From Pseudaeromonas paramecii (lineage in GTDB: Bacteria > Pseudomonadota > Gammaproteobacteria > Enterobacterales > Aeromonadaceae), in assembly GCF_039540575.1 (NCBI RefSeq), contig NZ_BAABFC010000009.1, positions 124,001-188,000 of the forward strand: a DNA stretch of 64,000 nucleotides, read 5' to 3'. The notes beneath the pieces are model-generated. The model saw only the letters and a list, made by a program, of their open reading frames with translations, searched no databases and was not told where the DNA came from. The position numbers were made by a program, and so were the translations under genes. Positions 17,742-26,784 of this stretch are shown piece after piece; position 1 is the first letter of the stretch, and every line of letters begins with the position of its first letter.

Positions 17742-18526
17742 GAGGCCCGCTCCAGATTGCTGCGCAGAAACTGGCGCAACAGCTGATCGATGCGCTGCTC
17801 CAGCAGCATGTCGATGCTGGAGGTGTGACTGCTCACCTGCAGATCCCCCTGCTCCAAGCTGGGATCGGCTTCCAGTTGCCAGCCCCGCTTGGCACAGACC
17901 TCCTCACCGTAGGCCTGCTGCACCAGGGCCAGATCCTCGGGATGCAGGGCGATATGCACCCCCTCCTCGGCCGCCGGCAGCAGGCTGATGGCCTCCTTGA
18001 GGGCCGCCAGCAGCAGATCGGGCGCCGTCTGGGCTTCATGCTTGATCAGGGCCCGGGCCAGCCGCATGGCCAGCCAGACGAGCTGGTTCTCCACCTGACC
18101 ATCCAGTTCATGCAGGGGCTGGGCCAGTCGGTCCAGCAGGCCTTGCCACTGGGTGGCCTGGCTTTCGATGAGCTCCCGCCCCAGGGCCAGACCCTCCTCC
18201 TTGCCCTGCTCAAAGCCGGCCTCATGGCCCTGCTGCAGGCCAAGCAACTTGCCCTCTTCGAGCCCCTTGGCCAACCCGGCCTCGCGACCTTCGGCAAAGC
18301 CATCCTCATAGGCGGCCTGGCGTACCGCCTCTATCTCTTCGAGGGTCAGGGGCTGCTGGGGCTCCTCCTCCGGCTCCGCCGCTTCCGGCTCGGGTCGGCG
18401 ATACCAATCGGGCGGATAACCCAAGGCATTGCTCTGGGCCTCACTGCGGGGCGGTTCCATCTCCGGCCATTGCCAGGTTTGTGCTGTCTGTTCGTCAGAC
18501 CCGTCATCAGGCTGCTTGGGCACCAT
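17738..18526 (-). CDS. fliH: Flagellar export ATPase regulator FliH
   Basis: FliH is the stator-like partner that holds FliI at the C ring and restrains its activity. The 262-residue protein has an acidic variable N terminus, a central helix with glycine-repeat character (EGREAGLAKGLEEGKLLGLQ, about 100-140) typical of FliH, and a C-terminal FliI-binding domain. It lies between fliG and fliI, overlapping the latter by four bases. Confidence 0.95.
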   Translation of the reverse strand: MVPKQPDDGSDEQTAQTWQWPEMEPPRSEAQSNALGYPPDWYRRPEPEAAEPEEEPQQPLTLEEIEAVRQAAYEDGFAEGREAGLAKGLEEGKLLGLQQGHEAGFEQGKEEGLALGRELIESQATQWQGLLDRLAQPLHELDGQVENQLVWLAMRLARALIKHEAQTAPDLLLAALKEAISLLPAAEEGVHIALHPEDLALVQQAYGEEVCAKRGWQLEADPSLEQGDLQVSSHTSSIDMLLEQRIDQLLRQFLRSNLERAS

Positions 18527-18535
18527 GGCTTATCC

Positions 18536-19585
18536 TCACACGAAATCGTCGCCGCCACCGCCACCGAGCATGATCTCGCCGGCATCGGACAGGCGGCGGG
18601 CGATACTGAGAATTTCTTTCTGGGCCGCCTCCACATCGCTGATACGGATGGGGCCCATGGCAGCCAGGTCGTCCACCAACATCTCGGCGGCCCGTTTGGA
18701 CATGTTCTTGAATACCTTGTCCTTGAGCTGATCGTCGGCGCCTTTGAGCGCCTTTTGCAGCAGCTCGCCGGGCACCTCTCGCAGCAGGGTCTGGATACCC
18801 CGGTCGTCCACGTCGATGAGGTTTTCGAACACGAACATCAGATCCTGGATCTGCTGGCTCATCTCCTCGTCGGAGTCGCGGATGGCGTCCATCAGCTGAC
18901 CTTCCACGTTGGTGTCCAGGTAGTTCATGATGCTGGCCGCCGCCTTCAGGCCACCCATCTTGGCAGCCTGGGCGCCGGCGGAGCCGGCAAACTGTTTCTC
19001 CATGATGTCGTTGAGCTCTTGCAGCGCCGCCGGTTGCACCTCTTCGAGGTTGGCGATGCGCATGATGAGATCCAGCCGCACCTGTTCGGGAAACTGGCTG
19101 AGGATCTCGGCGGACTGCTCGGGGTCGAGATAGGACAGCACTATGGTCTGGATCTGGGGGTGTTCGTTCTGGATGATGCTGGCCACCTGGCGGGCATCCA
19201 TCCACTTCAGGGAGTCCAGACCCCGGGCGCCGGAGCCCATGATGATCTGATCCACCAGGTTGCCGGCCTTGTCTTCCCCCAGCGCCGCCACCAGGGCCTT
19301 GCGCACGAAGTCCTCGCTGCCGATGCCGATGTTGGAGAACTTCTGGATGTCTTCGATAAACAGGCGGTGAACGGCGGTCACCTTGTCATGGCTGAAGTCT
19401 TTCATCGACGCCATGGCCATCCCCAACCGTTGTACCTGCTTGGGCTCCAGATGGCGGAAGATTTGCGCCGCGTCCTCTTCGTTCAGGCTCAGCATCAGCA
19501 CCGCCGCCTTCTCGATGCCGTTCATGGCATCCAGCAGTTGCTGCTGTTCGTTGCTGATATGACTTACCTTGTTGGCTTCACTCAT
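18536..19585 (-). CDS. fliG: Motor switch protein FliG
   Basis: FliG is the torque-generating rotor protein that contacts the stator and FliM. The 349-residue protein has the N-terminal FliF-binding domain (NGIEKAAVLMLSLNEEDAAQIFRHL), the middle domain with EHPQ (NEHPQIQTIVLSYLDPEQSA), and a C-terminal torque helix with charged residues (DDRGIQTLLREVPGELLQKALKGAD). It overlaps the fliF stop by four bases. Confidence 0.97.
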   Translation of the reverse strand: MSEANKVSHISNEQQQLLDAMNGIEKAAVLMLSLNEEDAAQIFRHLEPKQVQRLGMAMASMKDFSHDKVTAVHRLFIEDIQKFSNIGIGSEDFVRKALVAALGEDKAGNLVDQIIMGSGARGLDSLKWMDARQVASIIQNEHPQIQTIVLSYLDPEQSAEILSQFPEQVRLDLIMRIANLEEVQPAALQELNDIMEKQFAGSAGAQAAKMGGLKAAASIMNYLDTNVEGQLMDAIRDSDEEMSQQIQDLMFVFENLIDVDDRGIQTLLREVPGELLQKALKGADDQLKDKVFKNMSKRAAEMLVDDLAAMGPIRISDVEAAQKEILSIARRLSDAGEIMLGGGGGDDFV

Positions 19586-21309
19586 TTTTCAAGTTCCCGC
19601 ACCACCCATTCCTTGACCACCTGCGCCGCCAGATCCGGCTCGTTGGCCACCAGTGCCCGCACTGCCTTGAGCAAGTCTTCATCCTTGTGCAGATCCGGCA
19701 GGATTAGCTGGCCCTGCCGCATGCCGAAGATGGGTTCCTGCATCTCGGCCTGATTGGCCAGCAGGTTCAGATCATCATCCCCTTCCAGGGCGATGGAGCT
19801 GTCCAGATCCACTTCCTTGCCCTCGCCCTTGGCATCCGGGTAGAGCAGGCGCTTGAGCATGGGCCGCACCACAGTGACGATGAGGACTATGATGACCAGC
19901 ACGGAGGCGACGATACGCATGGCACGCCAGAACCAGGCCTGCTCATACATGGGCTCTTCGGCCACCGCCTCCAGATCCGGCCGGTTGAAGGGCACGCTCA
20001 CCACTTCGATATGATCACCCCGGCTGACATCAAACCCCAAGCCGCCCTTGAGCAGGCGCCGCAGGGTCTCCAGCTCTTCCTGGGAGCGCGGTTGGCGGGT
20101 GACGGTGCCATCCTCGCCCTTGACGGCGGTGTAATCCACCGCCAGGGACACGGTCAGGCGACGAATGTTGCCGGCGGCGCGCTTGATGTGGCTGACGGTG
20201 GTGTCCAGCTCGAAGTTGCGGGTGGCCTCCTTGCGGCTGCTGCCGGAGCCCTGGCTCTGCTGGCTGCTGCCGGTGGCCTGCTCGGGGATCTTGCTATCCA
20301 GCGGTGGCTGATTGGACAGGGCACCGGGGATGCCCACGGCACCGTTGCCCATCTTGGTGTCTTCCACCGTCATCTCGGAGCGGACCGCCGGCAGATCCGG
20401 GTTGAAACTCTTGCTGGTCTGCTCCTCCTGGGTGAAGTCCAGGCTGACGTCCACCTCGGCGGTGTAGTTGTCGATGCCCAGCACCGGTGCCAGGATGGCG
20501 TCAATCTTCTGCTTGTATTCGAGCTCCTGCTTCTGCTGCAGCTCGAACTCCTTGCGGGAACGGCTGGCCAGCGGATCCTGGGAGCCGGAGTTGAGCAGGC
20601 GGCCGTTGTGATCGGTCACCGTCACCCGGGTCGGCTCCAGGCCATGGACGGCGGAGGCCACGGTATCGACGATGGCATCCACCTCTTCCTGCTTGAGGCT
20701 GCCACTGCCCAGGGTCAGCACGACGGTGGCACTGGGCTTACGCTCGTTACGGGCGAAGACGTTGTCTTTGGGGATGGCCAGCAGCACCACGGCCTTGGAG
20801 ACGTTGTTGTACTGTTCGATGGCCCGCGCCAGCTGTTGCTCGCGGCTGAACTTCAGACGCTCGTTCTCCAGCCGTTGGCTGACGCCAAAGCCCGGATCCT
20901 TGAGCAGCAGGCTATCGCCGTTGTTGGTGGCGGCCTCGGGGGCAGACAGGCCGGCGCGCTTGAGCTGCAAGCGGATGTTGGCGTAGTCATCGGCATTGAC
21001 GAAGATGCTGTTGCCGTTGACCTTGTAGGGGATCTGCTGCTGATCCAGGTAATCCAGGGTCTTGACCAGCTCCTCGGTGTTGAACTGGCCCAGGGGACGC
21101 TGCTCGGGCTCCTTGCCCCACACCAGAATGAAGACGGCAATGGCCAGACAGATGGCCAGCCCCAGGATCAGGGTCACCTGGCGCAGCACATCGGGATTGG
21201 ACAAGAAACCAAAAGGCGAGGCTTTGGGCATGGGCACCGTATCGTCGAGGCCGCCCAACGACGCATGATTATCGCTGACCACCAGGTCGTTACGCTTTTC
21301 CTCGGCCAC
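19582..21309 (-). CDS. fliF: MS-ring protein FliF
   Basis: FliF builds the inner-membrane MS ring, the platform for the rotor and export gate. The 575-residue protein has an N-terminal membrane helix (about 38-57), a periplasmic part with ring-building motifs (RARAIEQYNNVSKAVVLLAI-type region and VDFTQEE-like segment), a second membrane helix near 455-475 and a C-terminal FliG-binding tail (LVANEPDLAAQVVKEWV). It is second in the fliE-led operon. Confidence 0.97.
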   Translation of the reverse strand: MAEEKRNDLVVSDNHASLGGLDDTVPMPKASPFGFLSNPDVLRQVTLILGLAICLAIAVFILVWGKEPEQRPLGQFNTEELVKTLDYLDQQQIPYKVNGNSIFVNADDYANIRLQLKRAGLSAPEAATNNGDSLLLKDPGFGVSQRLENERLKFSREQQLARAIEQYNNVSKAVVLLAIPKDNVFARNERKPSATVVLTLGSGSLKQEEVDAIVDTVASAVHGLEPTRVTVTDHNGRLLNSGSQDPLASRSRKEFELQQKQELEYKQKIDAILAPVLGIDNYTAEVDVSLDFTQEEQTSKSFNPDLPAVRSEMTVEDTKMGNGAVGIPGALSNQPPLDSKIPEQATGSSQQSQGSGSSRKEATRNFELDTTVSHIKRAAGNIRRLTVSLAVDYTAVKGEDGTVTRQPRSQEELETLRRLLKGGLGFDVSRGDHIEVVSVPFNRPDLEAVAEEPMYEQAWFWRAMRIVASVLVIIVLIVTVVRPMLKRLLYPDAKGEGKEVDLDSSIALEGDDDLNLLANQAEMQEPIFGMRQGQLILPDLHKDEDLLKAVRALVANEPDLAAQVVKEWVVRELEK

Positions 21310-21319
21310 GATAGCCCCC

Positions 21320-21652
21320 TTACACCGGCATGTTCATGATGGTTTTATAGGCCTCAAGCACCTTGTTGCGCACCTGCACCGTGGCTTCAAAGGCGATGGA
21401 GGATTTCTGCCCGGCGATCATCACATCCGACAGGCTGATGCTGCGATCCCCCATGTCGAAGCGGGTGCGCAGATCATTGGTGGTCTGCTGCAGCTCGTTG
21501 ACGTTGCCCAGGGCATCCTGGAGCATCTTACCGAAGCTGGAGTGCACATCGTTCACGCCAAGATCATTGCGCACCGCCTGGGTCGGCAGACCGCGAGCCT
21601 CGACGCGCATGGCCTCGAGCTCAGTAAACAGAGAGGATCCGGGTACGTTCAT
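21320..21652 (-). CDS. fliE: Hook-basal body protein FliE
   Basis: FliE joins the MS ring and export gate to the rod. The 110-residue protein ends with the conserved helix SDVMIAGQKSSIAFEATVQVRNKVLEAYKTIMNMPV, seen here in part as QVRNKVLEAYKTIM. The start is the ATG at 21652, six bases after an AGGAG site; an in-frame GTG two codons earlier is too close to that site. A sigma-54 site lies about 55 bases upstream. Confidence 0.96.
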   Translation of the reverse strand: MNVPGSSLFTELEAMRVEARGLPTQAVRNDLGVNDVHSSFGKMLQDALGNVNELQQTTNDLRTRFDMGDRSISLSDVMIAGQKSSIAFEATVQVRNKVLEAYKTIMNMPV

Positions 21653-21707
21653 AACCACTCCTTGCGGGATGTCGTGTTTTTGACATCGGAACTAGATATC
21701 AGGTCAA

Positions 21708-21723
21708 TGCAAGGAGGGTGCCA
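21708..21723 (-). promoter_or_regulatory. Sigma-54 promoter of fliE
   Basis: TGGCAC-CCTCC-TTGCA on the minus strand is a near-perfect sigma-54 site with GG-N10-GC spacing, 56 bases from the fliE start. It would be activated by FlrA or FlrC in this family of organisms. It begins right after the terminator of flrBC. Confidence 0.85.
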
Positions 21724-21734
21724 TGAAAACGCAA

Positions 21735-21760
21735 GGCGCACCTTAGCAAAAAGGTGCGCC
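21735..21760 (-). terminator. Terminator after flrC
   Basis: A perfect 10-bp stem (GGCGCACCTT with AAGGTGCGCC) and six-base loop lies 34 bases after the flrC stop. On the minus strand the stem is followed by TTGCGTTTTC, a weak T tract, so termination may be partial. It separates flrBC from the fliE promoter. Confidence 0.7.
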
Positions 21761-21793
21761 TAATAATATGAAAAAACGTGAAAAATGGGCGGC

Positions 21794-23143
21794 TCAGCCG
21801 GGAACGTCGATTCCCTGCTCACGCATGCGGGCCAACTTGTATCTCAGGGTCCTCGGGCTGATCCCCAGCTGCTCTGCCACCGCCTTGCGGCTGCCCTGGC
21901 AGGCACTGAGGGTCTCCAGGATGATCTGCTGCTCCTGTTGGCGCAGCTCACCCCCCAGACCCCCCACCTCATCGGCCAACCCCACCGGCGGCACCGCGGG
22001 GGCCGACCAATCCAGCTCCTGACTATCGAAGACCAGATCTTCGGCCTCCAGCACCCCGCCCTGCCACAGGATCAGCGCCCGTTGGATGACATTATCCAGC
22101 TCCCGCACATTGCCCGGCCAGCCATGGGCCTGCAAGCGCGCCGCCGCCACCGGGGACAACTCGGGGACCGCCACGCCCTGGGCCTGGGCATGCCGCGCCA
22201 GCAGGTGACGGGCGATGGGCAATATGTCGCCAGGCCGTTGGGCAAGGGGACGCCAGCGCAATGGAAAGACGTTGAGCCGGTAGAAGAGATCCTCGCGAAA
22301 CTCCCCTTCGCTCACCGCCTGGCGCAGCTCCCGGTTGCTGGTGGCGATGACCCGCACATCCAGGGGGATGGTCTTGCGGCTGCCCAGGCGCTCCACCTCC
22401 TTCTCCTGCAGCACCCGCAGCAGCTTGGCCTGCAGCCCCAATTCCATCTCGGTGATCTCATCCAGCAGCAGGGTGCCGCCTTGGGCCTGTTCGAACTTGC
22501 CCGGACAGCCCTGCACCGCGCCGGTGAAGGCGCCCTTCTCGTAACCAAACAGGGTGGCTTCCAGCATGTTCTCCGGAATGGCGGCACAGTTGATGGCCAC
22601 GAAGGGACCGTCACAGCGGCTGGACTGATCGTGGATATAGCGCGCCAGCACCTCCTTACCCGCCCCGCTGGGCCCGGAGATCATCACGGTGGCGTCGCTG
22701 CGGGCCACCCGGGCCGCCAGCTGCAGCAGCTCGCCGGTGCTGGCATCGCCAAACACCGGCGTGTGCCGCTCCACCTTGTGGGGCGGCACATAGCGGCTCA
22801 CCTGGTTGAGCAACACCTCCGGCGAGAAGGGCTTGGCCAGGTAGTCAATGGCGCCTTCGCGCATGGCCCGCACGGCGCCATCGATGTTGGCGTAGGCGGT
22901 CATCAGCAACACCGGCAGTTGAGGCCATTTCTGCTTGAGATTGGCCAGCAGGGTGTGACCGTCCATGCCGCCCATCTGAATGTCGGAGATCACCATGTCG
23001 ACCGCCTGTTGCCCCAGACACAGGAGGGCCGCCTCGCCGCTGTCCGCCGCCAGACAGTCATAGCCCGCCAGCAACAGGGTATCGACGATGGCCTCCTGCA
23101 GGCCGGCGTCGTCTTCCACCACCAGAATGCGTGATTGGCTCAT
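21794..23143 (-). CDS. flrC: Flagellar sigma-54 response regulator FlrC
   Basis: FlrC is the NtrC-family activator of class III flagellar genes, phosphorylated by FlrB. The 449-residue protein has a receiver domain with Asp54 (VISDIQMGG), a AAA+ domain with Walker A GPSGAGKE at 157-164 and the sigma-54-contact loop GAFTGA at 204-209, and a Fis-type C-terminal helix-turn-helix (RKAVAEQLGISPRTLRYKLAR). The start is the ATG that overlaps the flrB stop by four bases; the upstream in-frame extension lies inside flrB. Confidence 0.96.
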   Translation of the reverse strand: MSQSRILVVEDDAGLQEAIVDTLLLAGYDCLAADSGEAALLCLGQQAVDMVISDIQMGGMDGHTLLANLKQKWPQLPVLLMTAYANIDGAVRAMREGAIDYLAKPFSPEVLLNQVSRYVPPHKVERHTPVFGDASTGELLQLAARVARSDATVMISGPSGAGKEVLARYIHDQSSRCDGPFVAINCAAIPENMLEATLFGYEKGAFTGAVQGCPGKFEQAQGGTLLLDEITEMELGLQAKLLRVLQEKEVERLGSRKTIPLDVRVIATSNRELRQAVSEGEFREDLFYRLNVFPLRWRPLAQRPGDILPIARHLLARHAQAQGVAVPELSPVAAARLQAHGWPGNVRELDNVIQRALILWQGGVLEAEDLVFDSQELDWSAPAVPPVGLADEVGGLGGELRQQEQQIILETLSACQGSRKAVAEQLGISPRTLRYKLARMREQGIDVPG

Positions 23144-24195
23144 GCCGCTCCTCCTGTCGCCGCGGCGACCTGTTGACGCTGCAAGGGCAGCATCAGGGTA
23201 AAACAACTGCCCTCACCAGGCACGGAAGCCACCGCCACCGAACCTTGATGGGCCTGCACCACCGACTGCACCACCGCCAGCCCCAGGCCGGTGCCCTGAG
23301 AGCGGGTGGTGAAGAAGGGCTCGAAGATCTGCTGGACGAGCTCAGGCGCCATGCCCTTGCCGTTGTCCACCACCCGGATGGCCACCTGCTCCGCCTGCCG
23401 CTCGGCACTGACCAAGAGCGCCCGGGCACCCGCCTGCAGGGCATTGGCCAGCAGGTTGTTGATGGCGCTGGACAGGGCATTGCCATTGGCCAGCAGCAGG
23501 AGATCCGGCTCCGGCAGGCTGATATCCAGCCGGGCACCGGCTTGGTTCATCATGGCCTCGGCACCGGCCTGCACCTGTTGCAGCAGCCCCTGCACCGACA
23601 ATTCGCTCACCGCCAGATGCTCCTCGCTCTTGGCAAACAGCAGCACATCGCTCACCTGCTGCTCCAGATCCCGCAGCCGGTCCATCAGCTTGCGCTGGAA
23701 GTTGCCGCGGGCCTCGAGACTCAAGGTCCGGTTGGCCAGGTTGGCGCCATAGAGCATGGCGGCTGACAAGGGGGTGCGGATCTGGTGGGCTAGGCTGGCC
23801 GCCATGCGGCCCAGGGCCGACAGGCGCTGCATGTGAGCCACCCGGGCCTGTAGCTGGCGGGTCTGGGTAAGATCTGTGATGACGACCAGCTGCCCCGGCT
23901 CATCCCGCAGGGGTGAGGTGGTCAACTGCACCAGGCGGCCATCCCGCAGGGAGACTTCGTGACCGTCGTCCTGCCGCGGGCTGAAGGCCCGCTGGATCAC
24001 TGCCACCCAGGCCTCCCCCTGCAAGGGATGTCCCAACAGCCCCTCGGCCGCCTGGTTGGCCTCGGCGATGCGCCCCTGGCCATCGAGGATCAGCAGGCCC
24101 GAGGGCAAGGCCTCGAACACGGAACGCAGGCGACCGGCATCCCGCCGGCCACGGGCGGCGATATCCAGTTCGATGAGAGGCGATGAGGCAGACAT
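23140..24195 (-). CDS. flrB: Flagellar sensor kinase FlrB
   Basis: FlrB is a soluble histidine kinase that phosphorylates FlrC. The 351-residue sequence has no membrane helix. It shows a PAS-like N-terminal domain (about 25-110), the HisKA box with His137 in LAHQIRTPLSAA, and an ATPase domain with N box (NNLLANALQAG), G1 (VVDNGKGM) and G2 (GTGLGLAVV). It leads the flrB-flrC pair. A sigma-54-like site lies 36 bases upstream. Confidence 0.95.
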   Translation of the reverse strand: MSASSPLIELDIAARGRRDAGRLRSVFEALPSGLLILDGQGRIAEANQAAEGLLGHPLQGEAWVAVIQRAFSPRQDDGHEVSLRDGRLVQLTTSPLRDEPGQLVVITDLTQTRQLQARVAHMQRLSALGRMAASLAHQIRTPLSAAMLYGANLANRTLSLEARGNFQRKLMDRLRDLEQQVSDVLLFAKSEEHLAVSELSVQGLLQQVQAGAEAMMNQAGARLDISLPEPDLLLLANGNALSSAINNLLANALQAGARALLVSAERQAEQVAIRVVDNGKGMAPELVQQIFEPFFTTRSQGTGLGLAVVQSVVQAHQGSVAVASVPGEGSCFTLMLPLQRQQVAAATGGAA

Positions 24196-24230
24196 GATCC
24201 ACTCCGGTATTTGACACTTGCCAGGAGTGA

Positions 24231-24246
24231 ATCAAAAAGTATGCCA
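24231..24246 (-). promoter_or_regulatory. Probable sigma-54 promoter of flrB
   Basis: TGGCAT-ACTTT-TTGAT on the minus strand matches the -24 element and spacing, but the -12 GC is GA. In Vibrio, flrBC is activated by FlrA with sigma-54, which fits the site and its position between flrA and flrB. Confidence 0.5.
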
Positions 24247-24300
24247 AGATATATTTGTATTGATTTACAAAAGGTTAGCTGTGCTAGTCAAAAGATTGGC

Positions 24301-25734
24301 TTAGAGCTCCTTGCTCATGCCGTACTTTTTCATCTTCTCCACCAGAGTGGTTCTGCGCATGCCGAGCATGTCGGCAGCCCGCGCCACCACCCCCTCCTGG
24401 GCGTCCAAGGCTTGGCGGATCATCTCCATCTCCAGCTCCGCCAGCATCTCCTTGAGGTTGAGCCCATCCTCCGGCAACACCTGGGCAAAGGGATCGGCGG
24501 CGACGGCTTGCTCTACCGGCTCTGGCTCGTCCATGAAGATCTGCGCCAGGGCATCCCGCTCCTCCCACTCCCCGGCCGGGGCCGCCAGGCTATCGCCGGT
24601 ATCGCCGTAGCGGTACTTGGCCGGCAACTCGTGCAGATCCACGATGCGGTTGGGGTAGAGGATGAGCAGGCGCTCCACCAGGTTGGAGAGCTCACGCACG
24701 TTACCTGACCAGTGATGCTGCATCAGGGATTCGATGGCCCGCTGGGTGAAGCGGATCCAGGCGTGATGCTCGGCGCTGTGACGGTTGAGCAGCTCCTGCA
24801 GCAACAAGGGGATATCGTCGGCCCGCTCCCGCAAGGGCGGCGTTTCGATGGGGAAGACGTTGAGGCGGTAATAGAGATCCTCGCGGAAACTCTGCTGCTG
24901 GATCATCTGCTCCAGATCCCGGTGGGTGGCCGCTATGATGCGCACGTCGGCGACAATCGGCTTGCCGCCCCCCACCCGCTCGAACACCCGCTCCTGCAGC
25001 ACCCGCAGCAGCTTCACCTGCATGGGCATGGGCATGTCACCTATCTCATCCAGAAACAGGGTACCGCCCTGGGCCAGCTCGAAACGACCACGGCGTGACG
25101 AGATGGCGCCGGTGAAGGCCCCCTTCTCGTGACCAAACAACTCGCTCTCCAGCAGTTCGCCGGGAATGGCACCACAGTTGACCGGCACGAAGGGGCCCGC
25201 GGCCCGGGGTGACAACTCATGAATGGCGCGGGCCACCACCTCTTTGCCGGTCCCGGACTCCCCCAGGATCAGTACGTTGGCATCCTTATCCGCCACCTGG
25301 CCAATCAAGCGCCGCACACTCTGGATGGCCGAACCCTTGCCCACCAGCAGCCTGAGCAGGGTCTGGCTGTGCTCGGTGCCCTTAAGCGCCGGGTGCAAGG
25401 AGAGATAAGACTGACAATAGTGCAGTTGCTGGGTCAGGCTCTCGTACTGCACCGGCTGCTGCAGGCAGGCAATCAGGTTGCGCGGGCCCAAATCCCGCGG
25501 CGCCGCTGACAGAAAGGGCAATTGCGGATAGGTCGCCAGCAGGCTATCCAGGTCAGTCGTTGTCAGGCTACCCACCACCACCGCCATCAGATCGTCGGCA
25601 CTGGCCAGGTAGGCCAGGCAATCCTCCTCCGCCCCGCTCTGCCAGGGCACCCCCATGAAGGAAAGCACCGTCTCCAGTTGCTGGCGGCGGCTGTCGTCGT
25701 TGTCGATAAGCAGCAGGTTGCCCTTTACTTCCAT
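24301..25734 (-). CDS. flrA: Master flagellar activator FlrA
   Basis: FlrA (FleQ type) is the sigma-54 activator at the top of the polar flagellar hierarchy. The 477-residue protein has a receiver-like N-terminal domain (MEVKGNLLLIDNDDSR) that lacks a normal phosphorylation setup in this family. Its AAA+ domain has Walker A GESGTGKE at 158-165 and GAFTGA at 205-210, and the C terminus is a Fis-type helix-turn-helix (MRRTTLVEKMKKYGM). It is transcribed alone, with flrBC downstream. In relatives it responds to cyclic di-GMP and FlhG. Confidence 0.96.
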   Translation of the reverse strand: MEVKGNLLLIDNDDSRRQQLETVLSFMGVPWQSGAEEDCLAYLASADDLMAVVVGSLTTTDLDSLLATYPQLPFLSAAPRDLGPRNLIACLQQPVQYESLTQQLHYCQSYLSLHPALKGTEHSQTLLRLLVGKGSAIQSVRRLIGQVADKDANVLILGESGTGKEVVARAIHELSPRAAGPFVPVNCGAIPGELLESELFGHEKGAFTGAISSRRGRFELAQGGTLFLDEIGDMPMPMQVKLLRVLQERVFERVGGGKPIVADVRIIAATHRDLEQMIQQQSFREDLYYRLNVFPIETPPLRERADDIPLLLQELLNRHSAEHHAWIRFTQRAIESLMQHHWSGNVRELSNLVERLLILYPNRIVDLHELPAKYRYGDTGDSLAAPAGEWEERDALAQIFMDEPEPVEQAVAADPFAQVLPEDGLNLKEMLAELEMEMIRQALDAQEGVVARAADMLGMRRTTLVEKMKKYGMSKEL

Positions 25735-25779
25735 CCCCTATTCCTTCTTTTCGACGCCCATATGGCGTTAACCGGCCTT

Positions 25780-25788
25780 ACTATACCA
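25780..25788 (-). promoter_or_regulatory. Extended -10 sigma-70 promoter of flrA
   Basis: The minus strand reads TGGTATAGT, an extended -10 element (TG-N-TATAGT), 46 bases before the flrA start. No clear -35 is present at 17 bases, which is acceptable for extended -10 promoters. Between it and the gene lies an inverted repeat, ACGCC-CATAT-GGCGT (25755-25769), that could bind a regulator. Class I control of flrA by sigma-70 agrees with Vibrio. Confidence 0.5.
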
Positions 25789-25986
25789 AGGAAAACCGTA
25801 CTGCCCAGCACTAGCGCCAAAAAAACGACGGTGAGTCAACAAAATGCCGACACCAATAATCCTAAATCCAAGCCCAAGCAACAGCTGTCCTCGCAGTCGC
25901 CGACGACACATTGAGCTCGGCGCTACATTCAGTCAGCACCAAGGTGCTATCGCCTGCTTGCTAGGTGGATAACGTAAGGATTCTGC

Positions 25987-26784
25987 TCACCAGGCCTGCC
26001 AGCCGCCGTCCACCGACAGGGATTGACCGGTGACATAGGCGGAGAGATCCGAGGCCAAATAGAGCAAGGCCCCCAACATGTCCTGCTCAGTCGCCATGCG
26101 CCCAAGGGGGGTGCGCCGCTGGTAGGCCTCGACGAAGCTGGCCGGTTGCTGGCGGAAGATACCGCCAGGGATCAGGGTGTTGACGCGGATCTGCGGCGCC
26201 AGTGTGGTGGCCAGCCAGCGAGTGAGCTGATGCAGGCCCCCCTTACTGGCGCCATAAGCCGCAGGATTGGCCATCTGGGTCCCCTGATAGAGCGACCAGT
26301 CCGGCCCCACCTCGCCGTAAATCGACCCCACATTGATCACCACCCCCTTGCCCTGTGCCGCCAGTCGGGGCGCCAAGTGCTGGATCAGCGCAAAGGGGGC
26401 GGTCAGGTTGACCTCCAGGCAATTACGCCAGGTCTCCAGCGATTGCTGATCAAACGGCACGGCCCAGCCCGCATGGGCGTCTGTACCGACAAAGGCGGCG
26501 TTATTGATGAGGATATCCAGCCGCTCGCCCGGCGGGAACAGCCGATCCAGCTGCGCCAGCATGTCGGGGGCCGACAACTCCAGCCCCAGGGGAATCACCC
26601 CCTCCGCCAGCCTGGCCAGGCTCTCGGGGCGATCCAGGCCATAGACCCTGGCGCCCTGCTCTTGGAGCACCTGGCAGCACAACCGGCCCAGATGCCCGGC
26701 GGCTCCCGTTACCAGGGCAACCCGATCACTCAGATCCGCCTGGCGGCTCAGAAAGCTGCCGGCTTGGTCGACGATGTTATTCAT
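25987..26784 (-). CDS. ptmA: PtmA-like short-chain dehydrogenase for legionaminic acid precursor
   Basis: This is a short-chain dehydrogenase of 265 residues, with the NAD(P) motif TGAAGHLG near 24, NNAA, and a catalytic SIYGEVG...Y...AYGASKGG pattern. The C-terminal VTGQSLSVDGGW is typical of the fold. In Campylobacter jejuni the PtmA/PtmF pair is reported to make glucosamine-6-phosphate from fructose-6-phosphate for GDP-GlcNAc. Its place last in a complete leg/ptm operon beside a PtmF-like gene supports that role. The start overlaps the legF stop as ATGA. Confidence 0.8.
   Translation of the reverse strand: MNNIVDQAGSFLSRQADLSDRVALVTGAAGHLGRLCCQVLQEQGARVYGLDRPESLARLAEGVIPLGLELSAPDMLAQLDRLFPPGERLDILINNAAFVGTDAHAGWAVPFDQQSLETWRNCLEVNLTAPFALIQHLAPRLAAQGKGVVINVGSIYGEVGPDWSLYQGTQMANPAAYGASKGGLHQLTRWLATTLAPQIRVNTLIPGGIFRQQPASFVEAYQRRTPLGRMATEQDMLGALLYLASDLSAYVTGQSLSVDGGWQAW

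Noticed and set aside
15897..17786. A 629-codon open frame on the plus strand opposite fliJ and fliI
   Set aside because: High GC coding sequence leaves long open frames on the opposite strand. The minus-strand genes have clear family motifs, and the plus frame shows none.
17825..19753. A 642-codon open frame on the plus strand opposite fliH and fliG
   Set aside because: Same shadow effect; its translation is His/Gln/Leu-rich with no domain, and it crosses three well-supported genes.
20011..21339. A 442-codon plus-strand open frame opposite fliF
   Set aside because: It is a shadow of fliF, with no ribosome site or recognisable motif.
25762..25914. A 50-codon plus-strand frame starting MALTGLTIP, in the flrA upstream gap
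   Set aside because: It overlaps the flrA promoter, has no ribosome site and gives a low-complexity Lys/Ser/Thr/Gln protein.
25937..25955. Small inverted repeat AGCACC/GGTGCT after ptmA as a terminator
   Set aside because: The stem is short and no T-run follows on the minus strand. The end of the sugar operon therefore has no confident terminator.
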